From contig NZ_JAQZAL010000047.1 of assembly GCF_028737205.1 (NCBI RefSeq), positions 1 to 33,320 of the forward strand: 33,320 nt of DNA. Reading direction: 5' to 3'. Below, piece by piece: positions 24,608 to 32,209 of this stretch. The DNA is from Actinomycetospora lutea. Its GTDB lineage: Bacteria; Actinomycetota; Actinomycetes; Mycobacteriales; Pseudonocardiaceae. Numbering within the stretch: the stretch's first letter is position 1; the number at the start of each line of letters is the position of its first letter. The notes below the pieces were generated by a model, which ran no database searches, was not told the origin of the DNA, and was given only the letters and a program-made list of their open reading frames with translations. A program made the position numbers and the translations under genes.

Positions 24608-24889
24608 ATGAACGGCTATGCGGGAGAGAAGGACGCGTACCTCGCGCGGCTGCGCAGGATCGAGGGCCAGGTCCGCGGGATCGCGAAGATGGTCGACGAC
24701 GACAAGTACTGCATCGACATCTTGACCCAGGTCTCGGCCGCGACGCGGGCGCTCGAGAACGTCGCTCTCGGCCTGCTCGACGACCACCTCGGGCACTGCG
24801 TGGCCGAGGCGGCCGCGGAAGGCGGGGACGTGGCCGACGAGAAGATCGCCGAGGCCAGCGCGGCGATCGCTCGGCTCGTCAAGTCCTGA
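24608..24889 (+). CDS. csoR: Copper-sensing repressor CsoR
   Basis: This 93-residue DUF156-family repressor has the complete Cu(I) site Cys35-His60-Cys64 (KYCIDILTQ and LLDDHLGHCV), as in the M. tuberculosis protein. The second-shell residues Tyr34 and Glu78 are also present. The N-terminal helix YLARLRRIEGQVRGIAKMV is typical. The ATG follows GAGAGGAG. Its own promoter contains a perfect operator, and a further operator faces the divergent nuo operon. It heads the copper unit csoR-copZ-membrane protein-copA, so it most likely represses all of these until Cu(I) binds. Confidence 0.95.
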   Translation: MNGYAGEKDAYLARLRRIEGQVRGIAKMVDDDKYCIDILTQVSAATRALENVALGLLDDHLGHCVAEAAAEGGDVADEKIAEASAAIARLVKS

Positions 24890-25021
24890 CCTCGAGCGCG
24901 AGCGCCACCGCAGTTCACGGGGCCTCGAAATCCCGTTCCCCACGGCGGCCCGGTCCGGTCGCCGACGACGACAAGACCAGCCGGCCCTCCCCGAGCGGCC
25001 GATGAGAACGGAGATGACCTC

Positions 25022-25246
25022 GTGAGCCAGACCAGCACCTACACCGTCAGCGGCATGACCTGCGCCCACTGCGTGGCCTCGGTGCAGGAGGAGGTCACCG
25101 AGGTGGCAGGCATCTCGGACGTCGACGTCGACCTTGCCAGCGGCCGTCTCGTCGTGACCGCGGTCGGCCCGATCGACGACGACGCGATCCAGGCCGCCGT
25201 CGAGGAAGCCGGGTACCAGCTCGAAGGAACGGGAAGCACGCCATGA
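25022..25246 (+). CDS. copZ: CopZ-like copper chaperone (HMA domain)
   Basis: This 74-residue heavy-metal-associated domain protein has the metal motif GMTCAHC near residues 11-17 and the ferredoxin-like fold pattern. It carries Cu(I) in the cytoplasm to the ATPase and probably to CsoR. The GTG start follows GGAG at 8 bases. Its stop overlaps the next start by ATGA, so it is coupled to the membrane-anchored protein. The 132 bp between csoR and this gene show no clear terminator. Confidence 0.93.
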   Translation: MSQTSTYTVSGMTCAHCVASVQEEVTEVAGISDVDVDLASGRLVVTAVGPIDDDAIQAAVEEAGYQLEGTGSTP

Positions 25247-26304
25247 CCACGACGAGCCCTGAGCGCTCCCCGACGCCCTCTGCCCCCGACCCGCGCGCCA
25301 ACGAGGCGTTCGGGCAGCCCTCGACGTGGCGGTCACGGTTCGATCGCCCCCTCGTCCGGCTCGGCGGCTTCGCGTTCGCACTCGTGCTCGCCCTCGTCGT
25401 GGGCGGCAGTGTCGGTGCGGTGGTCACGCCGACCCCCGTGCCCGCCCCTGCGTCCCCGCCAAGGACGCCCGGGTCCACGGGGGCCCAGCCCCTTCCCGCC
25501 GGTGGCGCTCCCGGTGCGGCTGCGGACGTCAGCGGGCTGGCCGTCTCCCAGGACGGCTACACCCTCGACGTCAGCGCCACACCCGCACCGGCCGGCAGCC
25601 CCGGCGAGCTGGCGTTCCGCATCCTCGGCCCGGGCGGTACCCCGGTCACGGCCTTCACCCCGACCCACGACAAGCCGCTGCACCTGATCGTGGTGCGGCG
25701 CGACCAGTCCGGCTTCCAACATCTCCACCCGGTCATGGACCCGGACGGGACCTGGCGCACCACCACGAGCCTCGCGCCCGGCGATCACCGCGTCTTCGCC
25801 GACTTCGCCCCCGATGGCCGCAGTGAGGCGATGACCCTCGGGCGGGACATCGCGGTCGCGGGTGCCTACAACCCGATTCCCCTGCCGCCCCCGTCCACCG
25901 TCGCCACGACATCGGACGGCTACACGGTCACCCTGACCGGCGCCCTCGTCCCCGGCACCGCGAGCCCGGTGACCTTGTCGGTGTCGCGCGACGGAGTACC
26001 CGTGACGGACCTGCAGCCCTACCTCGCGGCGTACGGCCACCTCGTCGTCCTCCGCACCGGCGACCTCGCCTACCTGCACGTGCACCCCACCGGAACCCCC
26101 GGGGACGGGCGCACCGCGGCGGGCCCGGCCATCGAGTTCATGGCCGAGGTGCCCTCCGCCGGTTCCTACCGGCTCTACCTCGACTTCGCCCACCAGGGCG
26201 TGGTCCGCACCGCCGAGTTCACCGTCGTCGCTGCCGCTGCCTCCGGGACGCCGGCCGGTCCGCCGAGCGATCACGGCGAGTCGAGCGCACCCCATGGCCA
26301 CTGA
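25243..26304 (+). CDS. Membrane-anchored His-motif protein of the cop operon
   Basis: This 353-residue protein has a cytoplasmic N-terminus, one transmembrane helix (LGGFAFALVLALVVGGSVGAVV, about 40-61) and a Pro-rich linker. Two similar extracytoplasmic beta domains follow. Each contains a conserved segment, HLIVVRRDQSGFQHLHP (about 147-163) and HLVVLRTGDLAYLHVHP (about 267-283), whose paired histidines look like metal ligands. The C-terminus is His-rich (SDHGESSAPHGH). Proteins of this layout are frequent in actinobacterial copper operons between CopZ and CopA, and probably bind or deliver copper outside the membrane. The function has not been established to my knowledge. The start overlaps the copZ stop. 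Confidence 0.8.
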   Translation: MTTTSPERSPTPSAPDPRANEAFGQPSTWRSRFDRPLVRLGGFAFALVLALVVGGSVGAVVTPTPVPAPASPPRTPGSTGAQPLPAGGAPGAAADVSGLAVSQDGYTLDVSATPAPAGSPGELAFRILGPGGTPVTAFTPTHDKPLHLIVVRRDQSGFQHLHPVMDPDGTWRTTTSLAPGDHRVFADFAPDGRSEAMTLGRDIAVAGAYNPIPLPPPSTVATTSDGYTVTLTGALVPGTASPVTLSVSRDGVPVTDLQPYLAAYGHLVVLRTGDLAYLHVHPTGTPGDGRTAAGPAIEFMAEVPSAGSYRLYLDFAHQGVVRTAEFTVVAAAASGTPAGPPSDHGESSAPHGH

Positions 26305-26368
26305 CAACCCTCCGGCCACCGGCGAGAGCGGCCTCTCTGCTGCCGCCCAGGAAGGACACGCGGGATGA
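26294..26368 (+). other. Possible 24-codon bridging micro-ORF before copA
   Basis: An ATG at 26294 opens a 24-residue frame ([20 protein letters not shown]...) that overlaps the end of the preceding gene by 11 bases. It ends in a TGA overlapping the copA start (ATGA at 26365-26368). It could keep ribosomes engaged and couple copA translation to the upstream gene. The peptide itself has no recognised domain. It has no strong ribosome binding site of its own. Confidence 0.35.
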
Positions 26369-28683
26369 GCACCGTCACCGAGAACGCCGGCGCGGTCACC
26401 CCGGACGCGTCGCCCGATCAGCGCGGCGTCACTGTGCACGAGGTCGAGCTCGTCCTCGGCGGCATGACCTGCGCATCGTGCGCGAACCGCATCGAGCGCA
26501 AGCTCAACAAGCTCAACGGGGTCGAGGCCACGGTCAACTTCGCGACCGAGAAGGCTCGCGTCGCCGTCATGTCCGACGTGAGCACCGACGACCTCATCGG
26601 AGCCGTGGAGGCGGCCGGCTACTCGGCATCGATCCCGCAGCCGCCGTCGCCCGAGCACCAGACCGACGCCGGTCCTGATGGAGACCAGAGTCCCGAGGCG
26701 GATGGGCTGCGGACCCGGCTGCTCGTCTCGCTCGTCCTCTCCGTCCCCGTGATCGCGATGGCGATGGTGCCGGCGCTGCAGTTGACCTACTGGCAGTGGG
26801 CATCGCTCGCGCTGGCCGCACCGGTGGTGGTGTGGGGAGCCCTGCCTTTCCACCGCGCCGCCTGGGCCAACCTGCGCCACGGCACCGCGACGATGGACAC
26901 CCTCATCTCGCTGGGGACCCTCGCCGCCCTCGGCTGGTCGCTCTACGCGCTCTTCCTCGGCACGGCCGGGGTGCCCGGAATGGTCCACCCATTCGAACTG
27001 TCCATCGAGCCGAGCGACGGCGCCGGCAACATCTACCTCGAGGTCGCCGCCGGGGTCACGACCTTCATCCTCGCCGGTCGCTGGTTCGAGGCCAGAGCCA
27101 AGCGCCGCGCCGGCGCCGCGCTGCGCGCCCTGCTCGAGCTCGGCGCGAAGGACGTGGCGGTGCTGCACGACGGTGTCGAGCACCGCGTGCCCATCGAGCG
27201 GCTGGCCGTCGGCGACCGCTTCGTCGTACGGCCCGGCGAGAAGATCGCCACCGACGGCGAGGTCGAGAGCGGAAGCTCCGCGGTCGACGCCTCCATGGTC
27301 ACCGGCGAGTCCGTCCCGGTCGAGGTCGGCGCCGGCGACGCCGTCATCGGCGCCACGGTCAACGAAGGCGGTCGTCTCGTCGTGCGCGCCACCAGGGTCG
27401 GCTCCGACACCCAGCTCGCGCAGATGGCGCGCCTGGTCGAGGACGCCCAGACCGGCAAGGCCGCCGTCCAGCGCCTCGCCGACCGGGTCTCGGGCGTCTT
27501 CGTCCCGCTCGTCATCCTGCTCGCCGCCGCCACACTCGGCTTCTGGCTGGCCGCCGGCGTCGGCGTCGCCGGCGCCTTCACCGCGGCGGTCGCCGTCCTG
27601 ATCATCGCGTGCCCCTGCGCGCTCGGGCTGGCCACGCCGATGGCGCTCATGGTCGGAACGGGCCGGGGCGCCGCCATGGGCATCCTCATCAAAGGCCCCG
27701 AGGTGCTCGAGTCGACCCGAAGCGTCGACACCGTCGTCCTCGACAAGACCGGCACCATCACCGAAGGCCGCATGTCGCTGGTCGACGTGCACGCCGGTGC
27801 GGGCGAGGACGTCGACGAGGTCCTCAGGCTCGCCGGTGCCCTCGAGGACGCCTCGGAGCACCCCATCGCACGAGCGATCGCGACGGCAGCCCGTGACCGC
27901 TCGGAGGAACAGCCCCCGGCCGTCGAGGACTTTGCCAACGACGAGGGCCTCGGCGTGCACGGCACCGTCGACGGTCACGCGGTCGTCGTGGGCCGGCCAC
28001 GGCTGCTCGAGGACTGGTCGGTGGCGATCCCCGCCGAGATCACCGCCAGGAAATCCCAGGCCGAGGCCCGGGGACACACCGTCGTGGCCGTGGCGTGGGA
28101 CGGCGCAGCGCGCGGTCTCCTGTCCGTCGCCGACACGGTGAAGGACACCAGCGCTGAAGCCGTGCGTGGCCTCCGCGAGCTCGGACTGACCCCGGTCCTG
28201 CTCACCGGTGACGCCGAGCCCGCCGCCCGCGCCGTCGCCTCCGAGGTCGGGATCGAGTCCGACCAGGTCATCGCCGAGGTGCTGCCCGCCGACAAGGACG
28301 AGGTGATCGCCCGCCTCCAGCGCGAGGGCAAGGTCGTCGCGATGATCGGCGACGGCGTCAACGACGCCGCCGCCCTCGCCCGAGCCGAGCTGGGGCTGGC
28401 CATGGGCACTGGCACCGACGTCGCGATCGAGGCGAGCGACCTCACCCTGGTCCGCGGCGACCTCCGCGCAGCGGTCGACGCCATCCGCCTCGCCCGCCGC
28501 ACGTTGTCCACCATCAAGGGCAATCTGTTCTGGGCGTTCGCCTACAACACCGCCGCCCTGCCCCTGGCCGCGGCCGGCCTGCTCAACCCCATGCTTGCCG
28601 GAGCCGCGATGGCGTTCTCGTCGGTGTTCGTCGTGGCCAACAGCCTGCGGCTGCGCCGATTCCGCGCCGGTGGAGTCGCGTGA
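26365..28683 (+). CDS. copA: Copper-exporting P1B-type ATPase CopA
   Basis: This 772-residue ATPase pumps Cu(I) out of the cytoplasm. Motifs in order are the N-terminal HMA domain GMTCASC (33-39), the ion-site CPC (416-418) in [13 protein letters not shown], and the phosphorylation site DKTGT (Asp460). These are followed by the SEHPIA nucleotide-binding motif (His499) and the hinge [10 protein letters not shown] (from 662). The TGES actuator motif is also present. Eight membrane helices are expected. The start ATG follows AGGAAGGA. The long antisense frame across it is not a gene. It is the last gene of the CsoR-controlled copper unit and is followed by a strong hairpin terminator. Silver is a possible second substrate. 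Confidence 0.96.
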   Translation: MSTVTENAGAVTPDASPDQRGVTVHEVELVLGGMTCASCANRIERKLNKLNGVEATVNFATEKARVAVMSDVSTDDLIGAVEAAGYSASIPQPPSPEHQTDAGPDGDQSPEADGLRTRLLVSLVLSVPVIAMAMVPALQLTYWQWASLALAAPVVVWGALPFHRAAWANLRHGTATMDTLISLGTLAALGWSLYALFLGTAGVPGMVHPFELSIEPSDGAGNIYLEVAAGVTTFILAGRWFEARAKRRAGAALRALLELGAKDVAVLHDGVEHRVPIERLAVGDRFVVRPGEKIATDGEVESGSSAVDASMVTGESVPVEVGAGDAVIGATVNEGGRLVVRATRVGSDTQLAQMARLVEDAQTGKAAVQRLADRVSGVFVPLVILLAAATLGFWLAAGVGVAGAFTAAVAVLIIACPCALGLATPMALMVGTGRGAAMGILIKGPEVLESTRSVDTVVLDKTGTITEGRMSLVDVHAGAGEDVDEVLRLAGALEDASEHPIARAIATAARDRSEEQPPAVEDFANDEGLGVHGTVDGHAVVVGRPRLLEDWSVAIPAEITARKSQAEARGHTVVAVAWDGAARGLLSVADTVKDTSAEAVRGLRELGLTPVLLTGDAEPAARAVASEVGIESDQVIAEVLPADKDEVIARLQREGKVVAMIGDGVNDAAALARAELGLAMGTGTDVAIEASDLTLVRGDLRAAVDAIRLARRTLSTIKGNLFWAFAYNTAALPLAAAGLLNPMLAGAAMAFSSVFVVANSLRLRRFRAGGVA

Positions 28684-28797
28684 CATGCCCACCTCCGAAG
28701 GGCAAGCAGGCGCCCCTCGCGATCCTCGTTGCGAAGGCGGGCACGCCGCTCTCAGCTCGTCGTTCCGTGTCCGTCGACGGCGCACGCACGGCCGGTT

Positions 28798-28868
28798 CCG
28801 GGGACGGGCGGGGCAGTGGGCCGCCCGCGGGGGGAGCGGGCGGCCAGGTGCTCCGCGCCCGTCCCCGG
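28798..28868. terminator. Nested bidirectional hairpin between copA and the DUF305 gene
   Basis: An outer perfect 13-bp stem (28798-28810 with 28856-28868) encloses an inner perfect 10-bp stem GGCCGCCCGC/GCGGGCGGCC (28819-28828 with 28836-28845, 7-nt loop). It lies between convergent genes, ending 4 bp before the DUF305 stop, so it can terminate both directions. Confidence 0.8.
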
Positions 28869-28872
28869 CCGG

Positions 28873-29532
28873 TCAGACCCTGCTGAGCAGGGCCTGCATC
28901 TCGGTGATCTCCTGCTGCTGAGTGGCCACGATGGCGCCGGCGAGCTCCTTGGCCTGCGGGTTGAGACCCTGAGCTTGCTCCATCTGTGCCATCTGCACGG
29001 CGCCTGTGTGGTGCTCGATCATCATCTGCAGGAACATCCGGTCGAACGAGGCCCCGGACTGCGCCGCCAGCTGCTGCATCTGCGCGTCACTCATCATCCC
29101 GTGCATGGACATGTCGCCCAGCGGCATGCCCGGCATCGCGTGTCCCGGCATCCCGGGCATCGCGGTGGAACCCGGCTGCGGGCGGGGCGCGCCCCAGGTG
29201 TCGAGCATCTGGTGCATCTGCTCGATCTCGGGAGCCTGCGCCTGGTCGATGCGAGCGGCCAGGTCCTTGACTTCCTGGGATGCTGCCCGGCTCGAGGCCT
29301 GGGACGACATGGCGATGGCCTGGACGTGGTGCGGGATCATGCCCTGGGCGAACATCACGTCCGCCTGGTTGTGCTCGGGCGAGATCGGCGCTGCGGCCGA
29401 CGGCGACGGGGCCGCTGTCGGAGCAGCGGCGGGACTGGCCGCGGGTGGAGCGGTACCGGAGTCGGAACATCCCGCGGCCACGAGGGCGGCGGTGGCGGCG
29501 GCGATCACGCCGCCGACGAGACGGGCACGCAC
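28873..29532 (-). CDS. DUF305 lipoprotein
   Basis: This 219-residue secreted protein has a lipobox (LVAAGC, Cys22) and an Ala/Pro/Ser-rich linker. Two DUF305 helical repeats follow, with paired His motifs FAQGMIPHHVQAIAMS and FLQMMIEHHTGAVQMA. Between them is a Met/His-rich segment (MPGMPGHAMPGMPLGDMSMHG) that looks copper-binding. The GTG start at 29530-29532 follows GAAGGAGAAT. DUF305 proteins are often found with copper genes and are probably extracytoplasmic metal binders. It follows the His-rich membrane protein gene by about 120 bp on the same strand, so the two probably form one unit. Confidence 0.9.
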   Translation of the reverse strand: MRARLVGGVIAAATAALVAAGCSDSGTAPPAASPAAAPTAAPSPSAAAPISPEHNQADVMFAQGMIPHHVQAIAMSSQASSRAASQEVKDLAARIDQAQAPEIEQMHQMLDTWGAPRPQPGSTAMPGMPGHAMPGMPLGDMSMHGMMSDAQMQQLAAQSGASFDRMFLQMMIEHHTGAVQMAQMEQAQGLNPQAKELAGAIVATQQQEITEMQALLSRV

Positions 29533-29651
29533 GAGAATTCTCCTTCGGCTGGGCAGCGGCCAGTGCGTAGGGGCCGCTGCTGGTGGCAGGGTGCGGCGCC
29601 GCTCGGCGGTCTCGCTTGTGAGCACGAGTTCGCCCAGTCGGTGGAGCCGAC

Positions 29652-30167
29652 CTACAGCCGGAGGACCTGGAGCTCCGCCTGTCTCAAGGACGCAGGAGGG
29701 GCACGGGGCGTCGGCGCCGGAGCGACGGTCTCCGTGTCGAGACGCGGGGGCGGTGGCCACCACCACAGAGCGACGAGGACGAGGACGAGCAGGAAGACCG
29801 CGGCACCCACGAGCGCGACGAGACACATGTGGAGCAGCGATCCTGCGTGGTCGTGACCGTTCTCGTCCGAGTGGTGGTGGAGAAGGGCCGCGCTGCCCTT
29901 GTCGGGCATGGCGTCCGGCGTCTCCGAGGGCACTCCGTGCTCGCCAGCGCTGCCATCCTGCGCCGCGGCGTCACCGCCGTGATGGTGCCCGCCCGTCGTG
30001 GGCGCTGATTGAGCGGCGGACAGGTGAGCTGACGCCGCGGCCGGGGCGACGTCCGGTGCTGAGTGCTGGTGGGCGCCGACGACGTGATGCATGAGCACCA
30101 ATCCGAGCGCGATCACCAGGAGTCCCAGGCGTCCGTACCAGGTGCCGGGCAGCAGGTTCGCCGACAT
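29652..30167 (-). CDS. His-rich membrane protein (DUF6153-like)
   Basis: This 171-residue protein has an N-terminal hydrophobic helix (LGLLVIALGLVLMHHVVGAHQH) that ends in histidines. A long extracytoplasmic His-rich stretch follows (GGHHHGG, LLHHHSDENGHDHAG) and then a second strong helix (LVALVGAAVFLLVLVLVALWWWP). The C-terminus is Pro-rich. The layout matches the small actinobacterial membrane family I know as DUF6153, commonly beside DUF305 genes, but the family number is from memory. The start is the ATG at 30165-30167; longer frames upstream lack protein character. Extracytoplasmic metal binding next to the lipoprotein is a reasonable inference. Confidence 0.75.
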   Translation of the reverse strand: MSANLLPGTWYGRLGLLVIALGLVLMHHVVGAHQHSAPDVAPAAASAHLSAAQSAPTTGGHHHGGDAAAQDGSAGEHGVPSETPDAMPDKGSAALLHHHSDENGHDHAGSLLHMCLVALVGAAVFLLVLVLVALWWWPPPPRLDTETVAPAPTPRAPPASLRQAELQVLRL

Positions 30168-30320
30168 CGCGCTGTTCGCGCGACGTCGTGAGCTCCCGTG
30201 CCAGCGGATCACGGCGACGACGGTACCGAACGAACCGGTTGAACCGTCGGCCGTTGGCGGTCGGGTTCTGACCGTGACCGCCAGGTCGTAGCGGCCCCGC
30301 TGATGGCCACGAACGAGTGC

Positions 30321-30326
30321 TACCGT
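30321..30326 (+). promoter_or_regulatory. Predicted leaderless -10 element
   Basis: TACCGT (TANNNT) ends 7 bp before the GTG start at 30334, and no ribosome binding site is visible. The same arrangement occurs before tetR (9980-9985). A perfect 8-bp inverted repeat TGGCGGTC/GACCGCCA (30255-30262, 30276-30283) lies upstream and could be an operator for the divergent pair. Confidence 0.5.
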
Positions 30327-30333
30327 CCGCGCC

Positions 30334-30906
30334 GTGTCCGGCCCGCGTTCGACCCGGAGTGACGGGTCGCGACTGCCTTCGGCACTGTTGCTCACGTCGT
30401 CGACCCTGGTGATGCTCGCAGCGGTCGGGTTCGACCTCCTTGCTGAGGAGCCTCCGACCCACGCACTCGCGGTGGGTCTCGTGGCGGTGATCGTGGGCGT
30501 TGGTCGGCTGCGCATGTCCGGGCGTTTTCAGGGCGCTTTCGTGGCCGCCAACCTCGCGGTTGTCGGGCAGCCCGCCGTCCACGCGCTGAGCAAGCTGGCC
30601 CAGGCCGGCGCCGATTGGCTGCCCCACTCCCACGGTTGGCCGGAGAGCGTGTCGGCGGTTGCGCTGCACGTGGCCGTGGCGCTGTTGGTCGTCGCTGTCG
30701 CCGCCAGCGAGCCCGCCTGCCGGTACGTCGCCTCCACCGTTGCCCTCGTGGCAGCGCGAGTCCTAAGCCTGCCTGTCGCGGCGGCCCCTGCTGAGGTCGT
30801 CACGGCGCGCCGTCGCAGCGAGCCCAGGGCACGCGAGCACCAACTCCTCTTCGCACGACAGACCCGCCGGCGCGGCCCTCCTCTCGCGAGCGCGCTCGCC
30901 TCCTGA
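30334..30906 (+). CDS. Small integral membrane protein, unknown function
   Basis: This 190-residue protein has about four membrane segments: LLTSSTLVMLAAVGFDLL, HALAVGLVAVIVGVG, FVAANLAVVGQPAVHAL and a last AVALHVAVALLVVAVAA. A short loop with PHSHGWPE precedes the last helix, and the C-terminus is Arg-rich and cytoplasmic. It is divergent from the His-rich membrane protein. The GTG start is supported by a leaderless promoter. I recognise no family; a partner role for the DUF305/DUF6153-like pair is suggested only by position. The last 40 residues may be read-through coding of low constraint. Confidence 0.65.
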   Translation: MSGPRSTRSDGSRLPSALLLTSSTLVMLAAVGFDLLAEEPPTHALAVGLVAVIVGVGRLRMSGRFQGAFVAANLAVVGQPAVHALSKLAQAGADWLPHSHGWPESVSAVALHVAVALLVVAVAASEPACRYVASTVALVAARVLSLPVAAAPAEVVTARRRSEPRAREHQLLFARQTRRRGPPLASALAS

Positions 30907-31053
30907 CTCGAGCTGCCCAACAGCAAGCCGGGAGGTCCGGGGCACCGAACTCCCCAACCCCCTACCCGGGCCCGGGGCTGCCGACCAGCCCTCCTCTCTT
31001 TCCGAGTCGTCGAGGCGAGCTCACAGGACCCCCCGTCCCCACCGGTGCGCACC

Positions 31054-32163
31054 ATGGCGCTCCGGCTCCCTGTGAGGACCACCGTGATCCGCACGCCCTC
31101 CGCGGACCTTCCCCGTCCGCGCCCTGCCATCGACCCATACTCCAACCCATCGAGCCTGTCGTCACGACGGGTGCTCGTGACCGGAGCACGCGGCTTCATC
31201 GGCCAGCATCTCCTGAAGCACCTCCTCGACCTCGGCTCCGATGTCCATGCCGTCGTCCGACCGGCCCGCACGCCGGCGGACGCCTCGCGCTACGGGCTCC
31301 CCGGGCGCCGACGAGCCACCTGGCACGAGGCAGACCTCACCGACCCCGATCAGACCGACCTAGTGATACGGAGCAGCGACCCCGAGGTCGTGCTCCACCT
31401 CGCGAGCACCGTGGCCGGACACCGCAGCGCGGATGTCGTGGGCACCATGCTCGAGAACAACACGCGGGCCGCCGTCAACGTCATGACTGCCGCGCACCGT
31501 CACGGGAACAGGCGTGTCGTCCTCGCCGGCTCCGTCGAGGAACCCGGCGCCGGTGAGACGCCGGGCTCGCCGTACGCCGCCGCGAAGGGCGCGGCGACCG
31601 CCTGCGCGCGGCTCTTCCACCACCAGTGGGAGCTTCCCGTCACAGTGCTCCGACCCGCGATGGTCTACGGCCCCAGCCAGCCGGACGAGACCAAGCTGCT
31701 CCCCTACGTGATCGGCAGCATGCTCGACGGTCATCGCCCCAGATTGAGCAGCGGCGCGCGACCCATCGACTGGGTCTACGTCGACGACGTGTGCCAGGCC
31801 TTCCTGCTCGCGGCGGTCCATCCGGCCGCGCCTGGCCTGGTGGCCGACATCGGGTCGGGGACCGCCACCACCATCGCGCAGACGGTGCAGATGGTCGCCG
31901 CTCTGACCGGATACACGGGCCTGATCGGTCTCGGCGACCTTCCTGACCGGGCCAACGACGTCGCCCACATCGCCGACCTCGCTCCGGCCCAGGACGTGCT
32001 CGGGTGGCGCCCCACAACCTCGTTGACCCAGGGCCTCACCGAGACTGTCCACTGGCACCTCGCCCGCCGCGACGCCGAGCTCGAACCAGCAGCCCCTGAC
32101 TTCGGTGGCGCTCGGAGCAACTTCGGTGCCCTTCCGACGGCACGTCGGCTGAGGCCGACCTGA
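31054..32163 (+). CDS. NAD-dependent epimerase/dehydratase (extended SDR)
   Basis: This 369-residue enzyme has the Rossmann NAD-binding motif TGARGFIGQHL and the family's catalytic set. The set comprises Ser in LAGSVEEPG and the YxxxK pair in SPYAAAKGAATA. PAMVYGP and the substrate-side DWVYVDDVCQAFLLA are typical of nucleotide-sugar epimerases and dehydratases. The C-terminal 30 residues, rich in Arg and Ala, are not part of the core. The ATG at 31054 is used; a GTG at 31045 is equally possible, and neither has a good ribosome binding site. It is followed by a cell-wall amidase gene 46 bp downstream, so a role in envelope sugar metabolism is possible, but the substrate is unknown. Confidence 0.85.
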   Translation: MALRLPVRTTVIRTPSADLPRPRPAIDPYSNPSSLSSRRVLVTGARGFIGQHLLKHLLDLGSDVHAVVRPARTPADASRYGLPGRRRATWHEADLTDPDQTDLVIRSSDPEVVLHLASTVAGHRSADVVGTMLENNTRAAVNVMTAAHRHGNRRVVLAGSVEEPGAGETPGSPYAAAKGAATACARLFHHQWELPVTVLRPAMVYGPSQPDETKLLPYVIGSMLDGHRPRLSSGARPIDWVYVDDVCQAFLLAAVHPAAPGLVADIGSGTATTIAQTVQMVAALTGYTGLIGLGDLPDRANDVAHIADLAPAQDVLGWRPTTSLTQGLTETVHWHLARRDAELEPAAPDFGGARSNFGALPTARRLRPT

Positions 32164-32209
32164 TGCCGAAGAGGACCGAGCACGGAGCTCGCGACGGCGC
32201 GGGGGACTC

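Noticed and set aside
24641..24889. A nickel or cobalt sensor (RcnR/InrS) instead of CsoR
   Set aside because: The Cys-His-Cys pattern with Tyr34 and Glu78, and the neighbours copZ and copA, fit copper CsoR; the N-terminal His ligands of RcnR are absent.
24365..25381. N-terminal extension of nuoA on the minus strand
   Set aside because: It would run antisense through csoR and copZ; NuoA similarity begins at the ATG at 24364, which has a good ribosome binding site.
25333..28785. A 1150-codon minus-strand open frame opposite copA
   Set aside because: It is the antisense shadow of copA and its upstream neighbour; its protein is rich in Gly, Asp, Arg and His without domains, typical of high-GC antisense frames.
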